Under the pieces are notes generated by a model. That model was given only the letters and a program-made list of their open reading frames with translations, was not told the DNA's origin and did not search any database. From NCBI RefSeq assembly GCF_030817195.1, contig NZ_JAUSYZ010000001.1, forward strand, positions 992,001 to 1,056,000: a DNA stretch of 64,000 nucleotides. Direction: 5' to 3'. Positions within the stretch are counted from its first letter, which is position 1. Every line of letters starts with the position of its first letter. The stretch comes from Arthrobacter globiformis. Lineage in GTDB: Bacteria > Actinomycetota > Actinomycetes > Actinomycetales > Micrococcaceae. The translations under genes were made by a program, and so were the position numbers. Below are positions 18,608 to 27,718 of the stretch, in pieces.

Positions 18608-18615
<8 letters not shown>

Positions 18616-19300
18616 CGACAGGAAATTCGAGATTGTTTTTGACACCGAGCTGCCCGGCACCCCGGAGCGGGTCTGGGAGGCCGTAACCAAGGGCACCCCG
18701 GGCTGGATGTTCCCCACGGACCAGTGGCCGGATGTGAAGACCGTGGAGGAATATCCGCAGCATCTGGTGTCGCGCATGGACGGTCCGGATGGCTGGTTCA
18801 ACCAGCTGGAGCATGTGCTGGAGCCGGTCGACGGCGGCCGGGCCAGGCTCCACTATGTCCACAGCGGCATCTTCGCGGACAACTGGGACCAGCAGTACGA
18901 CGGTGCCAGCAAGCACACGGAGTTCTACCTCCATACCCTGGGCCAGTACCTGAAGCACTTCGACGGCCAGCCCGTGATTTTCACGGACATCCAGGGGCCC
19001 GCGGAATCGCAGACGACTGACGGCTTCGTGCGGCTCAAGAAGGTGCTCGGCGTGGAGGGCGCCTCGCAGGGGGACGCTCTTGATGTGGAGGTCGACGGCG
19101 TCGGGCGGCTGAGCGGGCAGGTGGACTTCTCCAACGAGAACTTCCTGGGCCTGCGGACCGCGGACACCATGTACCGGTTCTTTGGCCGCAACGCGTTCGG
19201 CGCTCCCGTGGGCATGACCGTCCACGACTTCAGTGGCAGCGGGGATTCCGCGGCGACTGCCAGCGCCTGGGGTGCATTCCTCCAAAAGGTCTACACGTAG
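18608..19300 (+). CDS. SRPBCC/AHSA1-family protein
   Basis: A 230-residue soluble protein with the START-like ligand-binding fold: opening FEIVFDTELPGTPERVWEAVT, typical of AHSA1-type SRPBCC proteins, and a helical end. The family binds hydrophobic ligands or assists Hsp90 in other organisms; here no ligand is evident. The ATG overlaps the regulator's last codons and has an internal AAGGAG ribosome site (near 18595), so the pair is coupled. This regulator/SRPBCC arrangement is common in actinobacteria and suggests that the regulator controls the level of the SRPBCC protein. Confidence 0.8.
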
Positions 19301-19312
19301 GCCAGCCAGCGA

Positions 19313-19387
19313 CGCCCGGTCTGCCGGGCGACGCGCATATTGCCTCAGGACACTCGAATTCAAGCGTCGCCAGTCAATATGCGCGTC
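19313..19387. terminator. two stacked hairpins between convergent genes
   Basis: CGCCCGG-TCTG-CCGGGCG (19313-19330) forms a 7-bp GC stem. It is followed by a perfect 13-bp inverted repeat GACGCGCATATTG (19330-19342) and CAATATGCGCGTC (19375-19387) around a 32-nt loop. No T-run follows, but the place between two convergent genes suits a bidirectional transcript end. The second repeat could also be a mobile or regulatory element. Confidence 0.5.
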
Positions 19388-19421
19388 GTGGGGGCGGAGG
19401 CGCGACCTGAGCCGCCGGACA

Positions 19422-20900
19422 TCAAGCGATGGCCGCGGCGGGGGAGTCCCTGAGCGTGCGCCGCAGCTGCGGGGCGGCCTCCAGCCGGTCCTGGGCGGCC
19501 CGCAGTGCGAGGACAGCAGTCTCCAGCTGGTCCGGCGGCAGGGTGAACGGGATGCGAAGAAAGTTCTCGAACACCCCACCCACACCGAAGCGTGGGCCGG
19601 CAGCTAGCCGGATGCCGAGTTCCGGGGCGATCACGGTCAGTGCCGTGCTGCCCGGGTACGGAAGCCGGCACCAGACGGCCAGGCCGCCGTCGGGCCGTTC
19701 CGCCTCCCACCGGGGCAGGTGGACCTTGAGCAGCTCCAGCAGTGCGGAGCGGTTCTCCCGGAGCGCGGACAGGCGGGCCGGCAGTGGATCGGCCAGGCTC
19801 CGCACCAGGTGGGCTGCCGCCAGCTGCTCCACCACCGGACCGCCGAGGTCCATCGTGGTCCGGACGGCCGCGAACCGCTGAATCAGGCTCTCCGACGCGC
19901 GGATCCAGCCCGTGCGCATGCCCGCCCAGTGGGACTTGCTCAGTGATCCGATGGACACCACGGCCGGACTGAAGAAAGCCAGCGGAGCCGTTGTGCCGCC
20001 GTCGAGGTTCAGCTCACGGAGCGTCTCATCCACCACCAGGACTGTGCCCGACGCCGCGGCCGCGCGGACCAGCCGGCGGCGCTGCGCGTCAGGCATTAGC
20101 CGGCCGGTGGGGTTATGGAAATCGGGAACGGTGTAGGCCATGCGGGGACGGTGCTGCACCAGGGCGGCTTCGGTCGCGTCCAGATCCCAGCCCCGCTCCG
20201 ACGCAGGGGGAAGCGGGACCGGTACGATGCGGCAGCCTGTGGCACGGATGGCGTCGAGCGCGTTCGGATAGGTCGGCTGCTCCACGAGGACCTTGTCCTG
20301 CTTGCCGACCAATGCCCGCAGCACGATGTTGAGGGCATGCTGCGCGCCGGACGTCACGAGGATCTGCCCGGGCGTTGTGGGCACACCGGCGTCGGCATAA
20401 TGGCCGGCAATTGCTTCCCGAAGGCCCGGCACGCCCAAGGCGTCGTAGCCAAAGCCGGGCAGCAGGGCGGGCAGCTCGGTGAGGGCGGCGGCGAAGGCCT
20501 GGTGGACCGCTTCGCCGCTGGCCGGGAGCGACGCGTACGCGAGGTCGATGACTCCGTCGGGAACCGCCAGGCCGGGCGCCCCCGACAGGCCGGCCCCGGA
20601 ATCCCGTCCCTTTCCGGCATACGCCGTCCGCGGCAGGCACGTGCGGCCGCGCGTGCCCTGGCCGCTGCTCAGGAACCCCTGCTCGCGCAGGCTGGAATAT
20701 GCCGCCGTCACCGTGGTGCGGCTGACCGCGAGGGTGGCGGACAGTGTCCGTTCGCTGGGCAGCGCGGTCCCCAGCGGGATGCGCCCGTCCAGAACCAAAA
20801 GGCGGACGACGTCGGCCAGCTCGCGGTAGGCGGGAGCGTTGCCGTGGTGCCACTGGCCCAGGAGGCGGGCGAGGGCGGTAGGGGTGAGTGATCCGGACAT
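19422..20900 (-). CDS. MocR-family PLP-binding GntR regulator (YczR-like)
   Basis: A 492-residue fusion of a GntR winged helix (about 1-75, with LPSERTLSATLAVSRTTVTAAY) and an aminotransferase fold type I domain. The pyridoxal phosphate lysine lies in SIGSLSKSHWAGMRTGW (around residue 317), and other fold marks are SGAQHALN and YTVPDFHNPTG. Such regulators sense PLP or an amine. This one is divergent from a YczE-type membrane gene, and the shared 60-bp region carries three copies of GGCCAGT, which is the expected layout for MocR operators. It therefore most likely controls the divergent gene and itself. Confidence 0.92.
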   Translation of the reverse strand: MSGSLTPTALARLLGQWHHGNAPAYRELADVVRLLVLDGRIPLGTALPSERTLSATLAVSRTTVTAAYSSLREQGFLSSGQGTRGRTCLPRTAYAGKGRDSGAGLSGAPGLAVPDGVIDLAYASLPASGEAVHQAFAAALTELPALLPGFGYDALGVPGLREAIAGHYADAGVPTTPGQILVTSGAQHALNIVLRALVGKQDKVLVEQPTYPNALDAIRATGCRIVPVPLPPASERGWDLDATEAALVQHRPRMAYTVPDFHNPTGRLMPDAQRRRLVRAAAASGTVLVVDETLRELNLDGGTTAPLAFFSPAVVSIGSLSKSHWAGMRTGWIRASESLIQRFAAVRTTMDLGGPVVEQLAAAHLVRSLADPLPARLSALRENRSALLELLKVHLPRWEAERPDGGLAVWCRLPYPGSTALTVIAPELGIRLAAGPRFGVGGVFENFLRIPFTLPPDQLETAVLALRAAQDRLEAAPQLRRTLRDSPAAAIA

Positions 20901-20902
20901 GA

Positions 20903-20942
20903 GGCCAGTATTTCAAACTGGCCATGGAAAACAAGGCCAGTT
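20903..20942. promoter_or_regulatory. operator repeats for the MocR regulator
   Basis: Three copies of GGCCAGT sit in the 60-bp divergent region: direct at 20903-20909, inverted (ACTGGCC) at 20917-20923, and direct at 20935-20941. The last two form AACTGGCC-N11-GGCCAGTT. Mixed direct and inverted copies are usual for MocR-type sites. Confidence 0.7.
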
Positions 20943-20960
20943 CTGCTTCAGGATGGTTCA

Positions 20961-21620
20961 ATGATGACTCGCAGACTTGTACAGCTCTTCACCGGCCTTG
21001 CTATGTACGGCATTTCGCTGGCCCTGTTCATCCGGGCCGGGCTCGGACTGGACCCCTGGGACGTGTTCCATCAGGGCGTTGCCGGCAGGACAGGCCTGAG
21101 CATCGGCGTGGTGGTCATCATTGTCAGCTTTCTGGTGCTCCTGCTGTGGATTCCGCTGCGGCAGCGGCCCGGCTTCGGCACGCTTTGCAACGCCATCCTG
21201 GTGGGCGTCTTTGCCGACGTCGGGCTCGCCCTGATCCCCGCGTTCTCCCACCTCGGGGGCCAGATCGCACTGCTGGGCGGTGCGGTGCTGCTCAACGGCA
21301 TCGCCTCGGCGTGCTACATCGGCGCCCGCTTCGGCCCCGGTGCCCGTGACGGGCTCATGACCGGCCTGGCCAGGCGCACCGGCTGGTCTGTGCGCCTGTC
21401 CCGCACGCTGATCGAGGTGGCGGTGCTTGCCGCGGGCTGGCTGCTGGGCGGCTCGGTCGGCGTGGGAACCGTGCTTTATGCCCTGGCGATCGGTCCGCTG
21501 GTCCAGATCCTGCTGCCGTACTTCCTGGTTCCGGCCGCCCGTGGAGGCGCCGGCCAGGCCGCCGATGCACAGTCCGGGGACCGCGAGGACCAGCCCGCGG
21601 CGCCGGCGGCCGCGTCCTGA
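20961..21620 (+). CDS. YczE/YyaS/YitT-family membrane protein
   Basis: Integral membrane protein of 219 residues with about five hydrophobic helices and the family opening MYGISLALFIRAGLGLDPWDVFHQG. The last 35 residues are a hydrophilic Ala/Gln/Asp tail in the cytoplasm or outside. YczE-type proteins are found next to MocR regulators in many actinobacteria and firmicutes; transport of a vitamin B6-related or amine compound has been suggested by context only. Two ATG codons are adjacent (20961 and 20964). No recognised partner ATPase is present. Confidence 0.85.
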   Translation: MMTRRLVQLFTGLAMYGISLALFIRAGLGLDPWDVFHQGVAGRTGLSIGVVVIIVSFLVLLLWIPLRQRPGFGTLCNAILVGVFADVGLALIPAFSHLGGQIALLGGAVLLNGIASACYIGARFGPGARDGLMTGLARRTGWSVRLSRTLIEVAVLAAGWLLGGSVGVGTVLYALAIGPLVQILLPYFLVPAARGGAGQAADAQSGDREDQPAAPAAAS

Positions 21621-21651
21621 CACAGTTCATTCTGCGGCGGCTCCGTGGCCG

Positions 21652-22569
21652 TCAGGCTTCGGGGCCGTCCAGCAGGGGCTGGCATGTCGGACAAAAGTAG
21701 ATGTCGCGTTCTTCCGTGACCGCCGCGGATGCACTGCCGGGGCGGCCCGCCGCCGCGATTCCCGCACCACTTTTGCCCGGCACGCTCTTGCCCGGCACGC
21801 TCTTGCCCAGCACGGCGTGGCGGATGGGGGTCCGGCAGCGCAGGCACGGCTGGTGCTCGCGCCGGTACACCCAGTAGCCGGGCCGCCCGGCCGCGCGGCC
21901 CACCGGAGTTCCACGGGCGTTGAGCAGTGTGGTCCGGCGGCCTGGTCCGAGGTTCGCCTCAAGGAGCTGCTTGGCGTCGGTAAACATGGCGGGCCAGTCC
22001 CTCACCGCGGCAACGGGCGACGCCGGGTGGATCCCGGCCAGGAAGCACACCTCGCAGCGGTAGATGTTCCCGATGCCCGCGAGGTTGCTCTGGTCCAGGA
22101 GGGCCACCCCGACCGGCACGTCGGGCCTCGCCGTCACCCGGCGCTCGGCCTCGGCCGGGTCCCAGTCCGGGCCCAGCAGATCGGGGCCCAGGAACCCCAC
22201 AGCCTTGTCCTCTTCGCTGGTCTTGATCACCTCAAGCAGGCCAAGGGAAAATCCGACGGCGTCGGCAACGGCCGTGCGGAGCACGCACCGGGCCGTGAAT
22301 CCCGGCTTCCGCCACCGGCCTCCCGGCGGGTAGACCTGCCAGCTGCCCTCCATTTTCAGGTGCGAGTGGATGGTCAGCCGCTCGTGGGCCGGGCCGGCGA
22401 GCCGCATCAGCAGGTGCTTGCCGCGGGGGACCACCTCCTCCATGGTCCAGCCGGCCAGGTTCAGTGTGGCGAAGCGGGGCACGCGGAAGTCGGATGCGAG
22501 GAGTTTCTGTCCGGCGAGGGCGGTGTGCAGCTGGTTGGCGGCGCGCCAGACGGAGTCGCCTTCAGGCAC
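21652..22569 (-). CDS. nei: Fpg/Nei-family DNA glycosylase (endonuclease VIII-like)
   Basis: Base-excision repair enzyme that removes oxidised bases and cuts the abasic site. The catalytic N-terminus is MPEGDS (Pro1 and Glu2 of the mature enzyme). The helix-two-turn-helix is QSNLAGIGNIYRCEV around 165-180. The zinc finger begins CLRC and ends CPTC, but about 45 residues separate the pairs, more than the usual 16-20. The insertion contains a short repeat (GKSVPGKSVPGKS) encoded by tandem DNA copies near 21770-21805. The start overlaps the Lhr stop by 8 nt, so a helicase and a glycosylase are made together. Confidence 0.93.
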   Translation of the reverse strand: MPEGDSVWRAANQLHTALAGQKLLASDFRVPRFATLNLAGWTMEEVVPRGKHLLMRLAGPAHERLTIHSHLKMEGSWQVYPPGGRWRKPGFTARCVLRTAVADAVGFSLGLLEVIKTSEEDKAVGFLGPDLLGPDWDPAEAERRVTARPDVPVGVALLDQSNLAGIGNIYRCEVCFLAGIHPASPVAAVRDWPAMFTDAKQLLEANLGPGRRTTLLNARGTPVGRAAGRPGYWVYRREHQPCLRCRTPIRHAVLGKSVPGKSVPGKSGAGIAAAGRPGSASAAVTEERDIYFCPTCQPLLDGPEA

Positions 22570-25500
22570 GGATCCTCAGCCCCTTTGGTGTGGAGTAGGC
22601 GCCCGCGGCAGTCAGTGCCGATGCCGCAGGGGTGTCGAGGATGCCGTGGCCGTTGACCTTTTCCATGATGAGCTTGTCCACTGCCCCGCGCTTTACCACG
22701 TCCACGAGGGCTCCGGCAGCGGCGGCGAGGACGGAGTCGCCTTCCGTGAAGACCAGGAGCGTCTTGCCGCCCCGTTCGACGTACAGCACCAGCGCGCCGT
22801 CGACCAGAACCACCAGCGCGCCGGCCTTCCGGCCCGGGCGGTGCCCGCTGCCGGCTTCGACATTGCTGGCGGGCCACGGCAGGGCGGCGCCGTAGGGGTT
22901 GGCCGGATCTGTTGCCGCCAGGGCCAGCGCCACCGGTTCCGGCTTGGCCAGCTGGGCGTCCTCGGTGTACGTGCGCAGCCTGTCGACGGTAGCGGGCACG
23001 GCGAACTGGGCAGCACCGAGATGCTCGATGAAGTACCCCCGCCGGCACCGTCCGGCTTCCTCCAGACGGGCCAGGACCTTGTACATCAGCCCGAAGCCGC
23101 CCAGGATGTTCTCGGCCATAACGGATCCGCGGGTGACCACCCCGTACCTGTCGAGTAGAAGCTCCGCAGTGGCGCGGGCGTGGATGGTGGGATCGAGCTC
23201 GGGCGTGGGCAGCGCGGACCAGCGCCCGGCCGCGAGGGGCGGGGTGGGGACAGCGCCGCTGACCGACCCGTACCGTCCGCCGGACAGTCCCGGCGAGCCG
23301 AGCAGGCCCGTGCCGTGCGACCGTCCCAGCCGGCTGAGGCGTGGCGCCCTGGCGCGGGGCGCGCGAGCGACCTGCCGGTGGGCGGTGTGCCCGCCGGCGA
23401 TCAGGGACCGGACCGGGGCGAACGTGTCACCGGTGACCCGGCCTGCCCAGGCCAGATCCCAGATGGCGGAAACGACGTCCTGGTCGCCCAGTACCGCGTC
23501 CATGCCGCCGGCAATGTCCGTCAGCTGCCGGAAGAAGTAGCCCCCGCCGTTAGCCTGCAGGTGGTCCAACAGCCGACGCTGGGCGTCACCCGGTTCAAAG
23601 TCAGGGGCCGGGTTCAGCGTCAGTTCCACTGAATCTGCCAGGTGCAGACTGATCCAGCCGTCGTTGCCCGGAAGTGCACCGGCACCTGACCAGAGGACCT
23701 CCCCGGCGGCCATCAGTTCATCCAGCATGGCGGGCTGGTAGTTGGACACCCGGCTGGCGAGCACCAGCGGTTCCCAGGCCGACGCAGGTATGGGCACGCC
23801 GGAGAGCTGGTCCACGGCGGTGATGATGCCGTCGAGTCCGCGCAGCGCCGGCTGTCCACGTCCCGCGCCCGGCGTACGGACATGTTGCCAGGCCGGCAGG
23901 AACCTGCCGTAGGCGGTGATGTCCACGGGCTCCACCTCTGCCCGCAGTGCCGCGAGCGAGCGGCGGCGGAGCTTGCGGAGGACTTCGGCGTCGCACCATT
24001 CGCTGCCGGCCAGGGCCACTGCGGCCGAGGCGGCGGCCGATGCAGCTGCCGCTTGGGCGACGGGGTCAAGGCCGGAATCGGAATCAGACAGAGCGGCTGC
24101 CGGGCTTTCGCCGGCGGCGGACCCGGTGGCAGCGGACTCGGCGTGGGGCCGGAATTCGCCTTCCACCACGCGGCCGTCGGCCGCGAGCCGCTTCAGGGCA
24201 GTTTCGACGACGGCCGCACCAAGTCCCAGCCTGGCTGCGGCTTCGGTGGCGGTGAACGGACCATGGGTGCGGGCATAGCGCGAGACGAGGTCGCCCAGCG
24301 GGTCCGTCACCGGCTCGATAAAGGCGAGGGGAACGCCCATGGGCAGCGGGACGCCGATGGCGTCGCGCAGCCTGGCGGCGTCTTCCACCGCGGCGAAGCG
24401 TTCGACGCCGGCGATGGTCACCTTGATGGCCCGGTTCGCCCGCTGGAGGGCGGCGAGGTGGGCGGCAGCTTCGGCCGTTGTTGCCTGGGACGGCGGGGTT
24501 TCGACGGGCTCAACCAGCGGGGTTTCCAAGGTTTCGACGGGCTCGGTTTCGACAGGCTCAACCAGCGGGGCCTCAGCCGGGGCAAGCCTGGCGGCGACTT
24601 CCACGGGATCCAGCGGCCCGAGCAGCCGGAGAAGATCGGCCACACCCTCCATGCCCCGGACTTTCCGATCGGGGGCAAGGCGCTGAAGCTCGCGTTCGGT
24701 GGCGTCGATGACCCTGGCGTCCAGAAGCTCGCGCAGTTCGACACGGCCCAGGAGTTCGTTGAGCAGCGTGGAGTCAAGGGCCAGCGCGGCCGCCCGGCGT
24801 TCGGCGAGCGGGGAATCGCCCTCATAGAGGAACTGCGCCACGTAGCCGAAGAGCAGGGACTTGGCGAACGGGGACGGCTGCTGGGTGGTGGTCTGGACAA
24901 TCCGGAGTTCGCGCCGTTCAATCGAGGCGGCGATATCCTTCAGGGCCGGCAGATCGTACACGTCCTGGAGGCACTCGCGGACGGTTTCCAGCACGATCGG
25001 GAATGCCGGGTACTTCCGTGCGACGTCCAGCAGCTGCGCGGACCGCTGCCGCTGCTGCCACAGCGGCTGCCGCTTGCCGGGGGTCTGCCGGGGCAGCAGC
25101 AGGGCACGCGCCGCGCATTCACGGAAGCGGGAGGCGAACAGGGCGCTGCCACCCACCTCGGCGGTGACAATCTGTTCCAGTTCCTCGGGGTCGAACAGGA
25201 ACAGCTCGGCTCCGGGAGGTTCGTCCTCCATCATCGGCACGCGGAGCACGATGCCGTCGTCGGCGGCCATGGCCGATCCGTCCAGGCCGTAGCGCTGGTT
25301 CAGCCGCCGGCCCACGGCGAGGGCCCAGGGCGCATGGACCGGCATGCCGAACGGGCTGTGCAGGATGACCCGCCAGTCGCCGAGTTCGTCGTGGAAGCGT
25401 TCCACCACGAGCGTCGTGTCGCTGGGGACCACCTCTGTGGCCAGCTTTTGTTCCGACAGGTACTGCAGCAGGTTGTTTGCGGCGAAGTCGTCCAGGCCGC

Positions 25501-27667
25501 TGGCCTTGCAGCGCTCGGTGGCAGGGCCGACGTCGGATGCCGACAGTTCACGGACGAACGCGCCGAGGGCGCGGCCCAGGTCAACGGGGCGTCCCAGCGA
25601 GTCACCCTTCCAGAACGGCAGCTTGCCGGGCTGGCCGAAGGCGGGCGAGACGAGCACGCGGTCATGGGTGATGTCTTCGATCTTCCAGCTGGTGGCGCCC
25701 AGCGCGAAGATGTCGCCGACGCGGGATTCGTACACCATCTCCTCGTCCAGCTCGCCGACCCGCCGGCCTCCCTTGGCCGGGGCGGCCGTGCCAGATCCCT
25801 TGCCGTCACCTGCTCCGGCTGGGGAAGCCGATCCCTCGGTCTCCGTGCCGATGATGTAGACGCCGAACAGCCCGCGGTCCGGGATGGTGCCTCCGGACGT
25901 GACGGCCAGCCGCTGGGAGCCAGGCCTGCCCTCGATGGTCCCGGCGTTGCGGTCCCAGACGATCCGGGGGCGGAGCTCGGCGAATTCGTCGGAGGGGTAG
26001 CGCCCGGCCAGCAGGTCCAGCGTGGCCTCGTAGGCGGACCGGGGAAGCGTGGCGAACGGGGCCGAGCGGCGCACCGTGGAGAACCATTCCTCCACGTCGA
26101 TGCTGCCGAGCGCGGTGGCCGCGACGGTCTGCTGGGCCAGGATGTCCAATGGGTTGGCCGGCACGCTGAGCCGCTCGATCTTGCCGTCCAGCATGCGCTC
26201 CACGGTGATGGCGGTGTGCACCAGGTCTGCCCGGTGCTTAGGGAATAGGTAGCCCTGGGAAATTTCGCCCACCTGGTGCCCGGCGCGGCCCACCCGCTGC
26301 AGTCCGCTGGCCACTGACGGCGGGGACTCGACCTGCACCACGAGGTCCACGGCACCCATGTCGATGCCGAGTTCCAGCGAGGACGTGGCCACCACGCAGC
26401 GCAGCCGCCCGGACTTGAGGTCGTCCTCGATGAGGGCCCGCTGGTCCTTGGATACTGAGCCGTGGTGGGCCCGTGCCAGCAACGGTTCAGCCCCTGCGGT
26501 GCTTCCGGCCTGCGCCATCATGTGCGCAGGCGTGCCGGTGGACGTGGCCACGCCTCCGGGCGCCGGCGGAGCAGGGTCATCCCAGCCTCCGCCAACGGTC
26601 AGGAGCTGGCGTTCCGCGTGGATCTCGTTGAGCCGCGCCGTCAGGCGCTCCGCCAGCCGCCGCGAGTTGGCGAAGACGATGGTGGACTGGTTGGCCAGCA
26701 CCAGGTCCACGATCTTTTCCTCCACATGGGGCCAGATGGAGGCCTGCGGCTGCAGTCCCGACGCAGGCCCGGAATCGAAAGCCCCGGCGGCGCCCTGAAG
26801 ATCTGACATGTCCTCCACGGGTACAGACACCGTGAGATCCCAGTTCTTCCGCGAGGGAGGGGCCACAATCTCCACCGGGGCGGAACCGGCCAGGAACTGC
26901 GCCACGAGTTCCCGCGGTTCCACGGTGGCCGAGAGCCCGATCCTTTGGGCGGGCGCGGGCAACAAAGCATCAAGGCGCTCGAGCGAGACGGCGAGATGCG
27001 CCCCGCGCTTGGTGCCGGCAACGGCGTGGACCTCATCCACGATGACGGTGTCCACCTCGCTGAGCGTTTCCCGCGCCCTGGAGGTGAGCATCAGGAAGAG
27101 GGACTCGGGGGTGGTGATCAGGATGTCCGGCGGGTTGCTGAGCAGGGCACGGCGGTCCGAGGCGGGGGTGTCGCCGGACCGGACTCCGACCGTGATCAGG
27201 GGAGCCGGCAGATCCAGCCGCTTGGCGGTCTGGGTAATGCCGATGAGGGGAGAGCGGAGGTTGCGTTCGACGTCGACGCCAAGCGCCTTGAGCGGGGAGA
27301 TGTACAGTACGCGGGTTTTCCGCTTGGGCTTCCGTGCCCGGGGTTGTTTGGGCTTGGCGCCGGCAGGAGGCTCTTCAAGGCCTGGCAGCACTTCAGTGTC
27401 GGGCAAAGCAGCATCGGGTGCGGCCGACCCGGCCACCAGGAGCCGGTCCAGGGCCCAAAGGAACGCGGCCAGGGTCTTGCCTGAGCCGGTGGGCGCCACC
27501 ACGAGGGCGTGTGAACCGGATGAAATCGCGTTCCAGGCCCCCTGCTGGGCGGGGGTGGGCTCGGAAAACGCGCCGAGGAACCACTCCCTGGTGGGCCGGC
27601 TGAACTGGCCCATCGAGTCCCCGGTGGACGTGCCGGTGGAGGTACCGGCGGGCTCCTGCGACTGCAT
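22562..27667 (-). CDS. lhr: giant Lhr-type DEAD/DEAH helicase
   Basis: Large helicase-related protein with about 1700 residues, in the Lhr-Core plus C-terminal extension class that translocates on single-stranded DNA and unwinds RNA:DNA hybrids; the mycobacterial orthologue is induced by DNA damage. Walker A is APTGSGKT (58-65), motif II is DEVH (near 210), motif III SATVEP, and the HELICc part has RVGRAGHQVGEISQG. Low-complexity inserts occur around 310-330 and 1030-1080. The start is uncertain: ATG 27667 (used here) or GTG 27685; GGAGG sits directly against the ATG. It is the upstream partner of nei. Confidence 0.92.
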   Translation of the reverse strand: MQSQEPAGTSTGTSTGDSMGQFSRPTREWFLGAFSEPTPAQQGAWNAISSGSHALVVAPTGSGKTLAAFLWALDRLLVAGSAAPDAALPDTEVLPGLEEPPAGAKPKQPRARKPKRKTRVLYISPLKALGVDVERNLRSPLIGITQTAKRLDLPAPLITVGVRSGDTPASDRRALLSNPPDILITTPESLFLMLTSRARETLSEVDTVIVDEVHAVAGTKRGAHLAVSLERLDALLPAPAQRIGLSATVEPRELVAQFLAGSAPVEIVAPPSRKNWDLTVSVPVEDMSDLQGAAGAFDSGPASGLQPQASIWPHVEEKIVDLVLANQSTIVFANSRRLAERLTARLNEIHAERQLLTVGGGWDDPAPPAPGGVATSTGTPAHMMAQAGSTAGAEPLLARAHHGSVSKDQRALIEDDLKSGRLRCVVATSSLELGIDMGAVDLVVQVESPPSVASGLQRVGRAGHQVGEISQGYLFPKHRADLVHTAITVERMLDGKIERLSVPANPLDILAQQTVAATALGSIDVEEWFSTVRRSAPFATLPRSAYEATLDLLAGRYPSDEFAELRPRIVWDRNAGTIEGRPGSQRLAVTSGGTIPDRGLFGVYIIGTETEGSASPAGAGDGKGSGTAAPAKGGRRVGELDEEMVYESRVGDIFALGATSWKIEDITHDRVLVSPAFGQPGKLPFWKGDSLGRPVDLGRALGAFVRELSASDVGPATERCKASGLDDFAANNLLQYLSEQKLATEVVPSDTTLVVERFHDELGDWRVILHSPFGMPVHAPWALAVGRRLNQRYGLDGSAMAADDGIVLRVPMMEDEPPGAELFLFDPEELEQIVTAEVGGSALFASRFRECAARALLLPRQTPGKRQPLWQQRQRSAQLLDVARKYPAFPIVLETVRECLQDVYDLPALKDIAASIERRELRIVQTTTQQPSPFAKSLLFGYVAQFLYEGDSPLAERRAAALALDSTLLNELLGRVELRELLDARVIDATERELQRLAPDRKVRGMEGVADLLRLLGPLDPVEVAARLAPAEAPLVEPVETEPVETLETPLVEPVETPPSQATTAEAAAHLAALQRANRAIKVTIAGVERFAAVEDAARLRDAIGVPLPMGVPLAFIEPVTDPLGDLVSRYARTHGPFTATEAAARLGLGAAVVETALKRLAADGRVVEGEFRPHAESAATGSAAGESPAAALSDSDSGLDPVAQAAAASAAASAAVALAGSEWCDAEVLRKLRRRSLAALRAEVEPVDITAYGRFLPAWQHVRTPGAGRGQPALRGLDGIITAVDQLSGVPIPASAWEPLVLASRVSNYQPAMLDELMAAGEVLWSGAGALPGNDGWISLHLADSVELTLNPAPDFEPGDAQRRLLDHLQANGGGYFFRQLTDIAGGMDAVLGDQDVVSAIWDLAWAGRVTGDTFAPVRSLIAGGHTAHRQVARAPRARAPRLSRLGRSHGTGLLGSPGLSGGRYGSVSGAVPTPPLAAGRWSALPTPELDPTIHARATAELLLDRYGVVTRGSVMAENILGGFGLMYKVLARLEEAGRCRRGYFIEHLGAAQFAVPATVDRLRTYTEDAQLAKPEPVALALAATDPANPYGAALPWPASNVEAGSGHRPGRKAGALVVLVDGALVLYVERGGKTLLVFTEGDSVLAAAAGALVDVVKRGAVDKLIMEKVNGHGILDTPAASALTAAGAYSTPKGLRIRA
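24497..24568. repeat. REP-like genome repeat inside the lhr reading frame
   Basis: The unit GGTTTCGACGGGCTCAACCA... occurs at 24497-24520, a partial copy at 24530-24544 and a full copy with CAGG at 24545-24568. This GTTTCGAC(A/G)GGCTCAACC word is a dispersed repeat in many Micrococcaceae-type genomes (recalled, not searched). Here it is translated in frame by lhr into repeated EPVET/LVEPVET peptides (residues about 1033-1057), so it is an insertion tolerated in a flexible linker. Confidence 0.75.
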
Positions 27668-27718
27668 GCCTCCATCATGCCTCACGGCACTGACACCTAT
27701 AGGAACATCAGGAATTCC

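Noticed and set aside
23882..26248. 788-codon open frame opposite lhr
   Set aside because: Antisense artefact of GC-rich third positions; helicase motifs are on the other strand.
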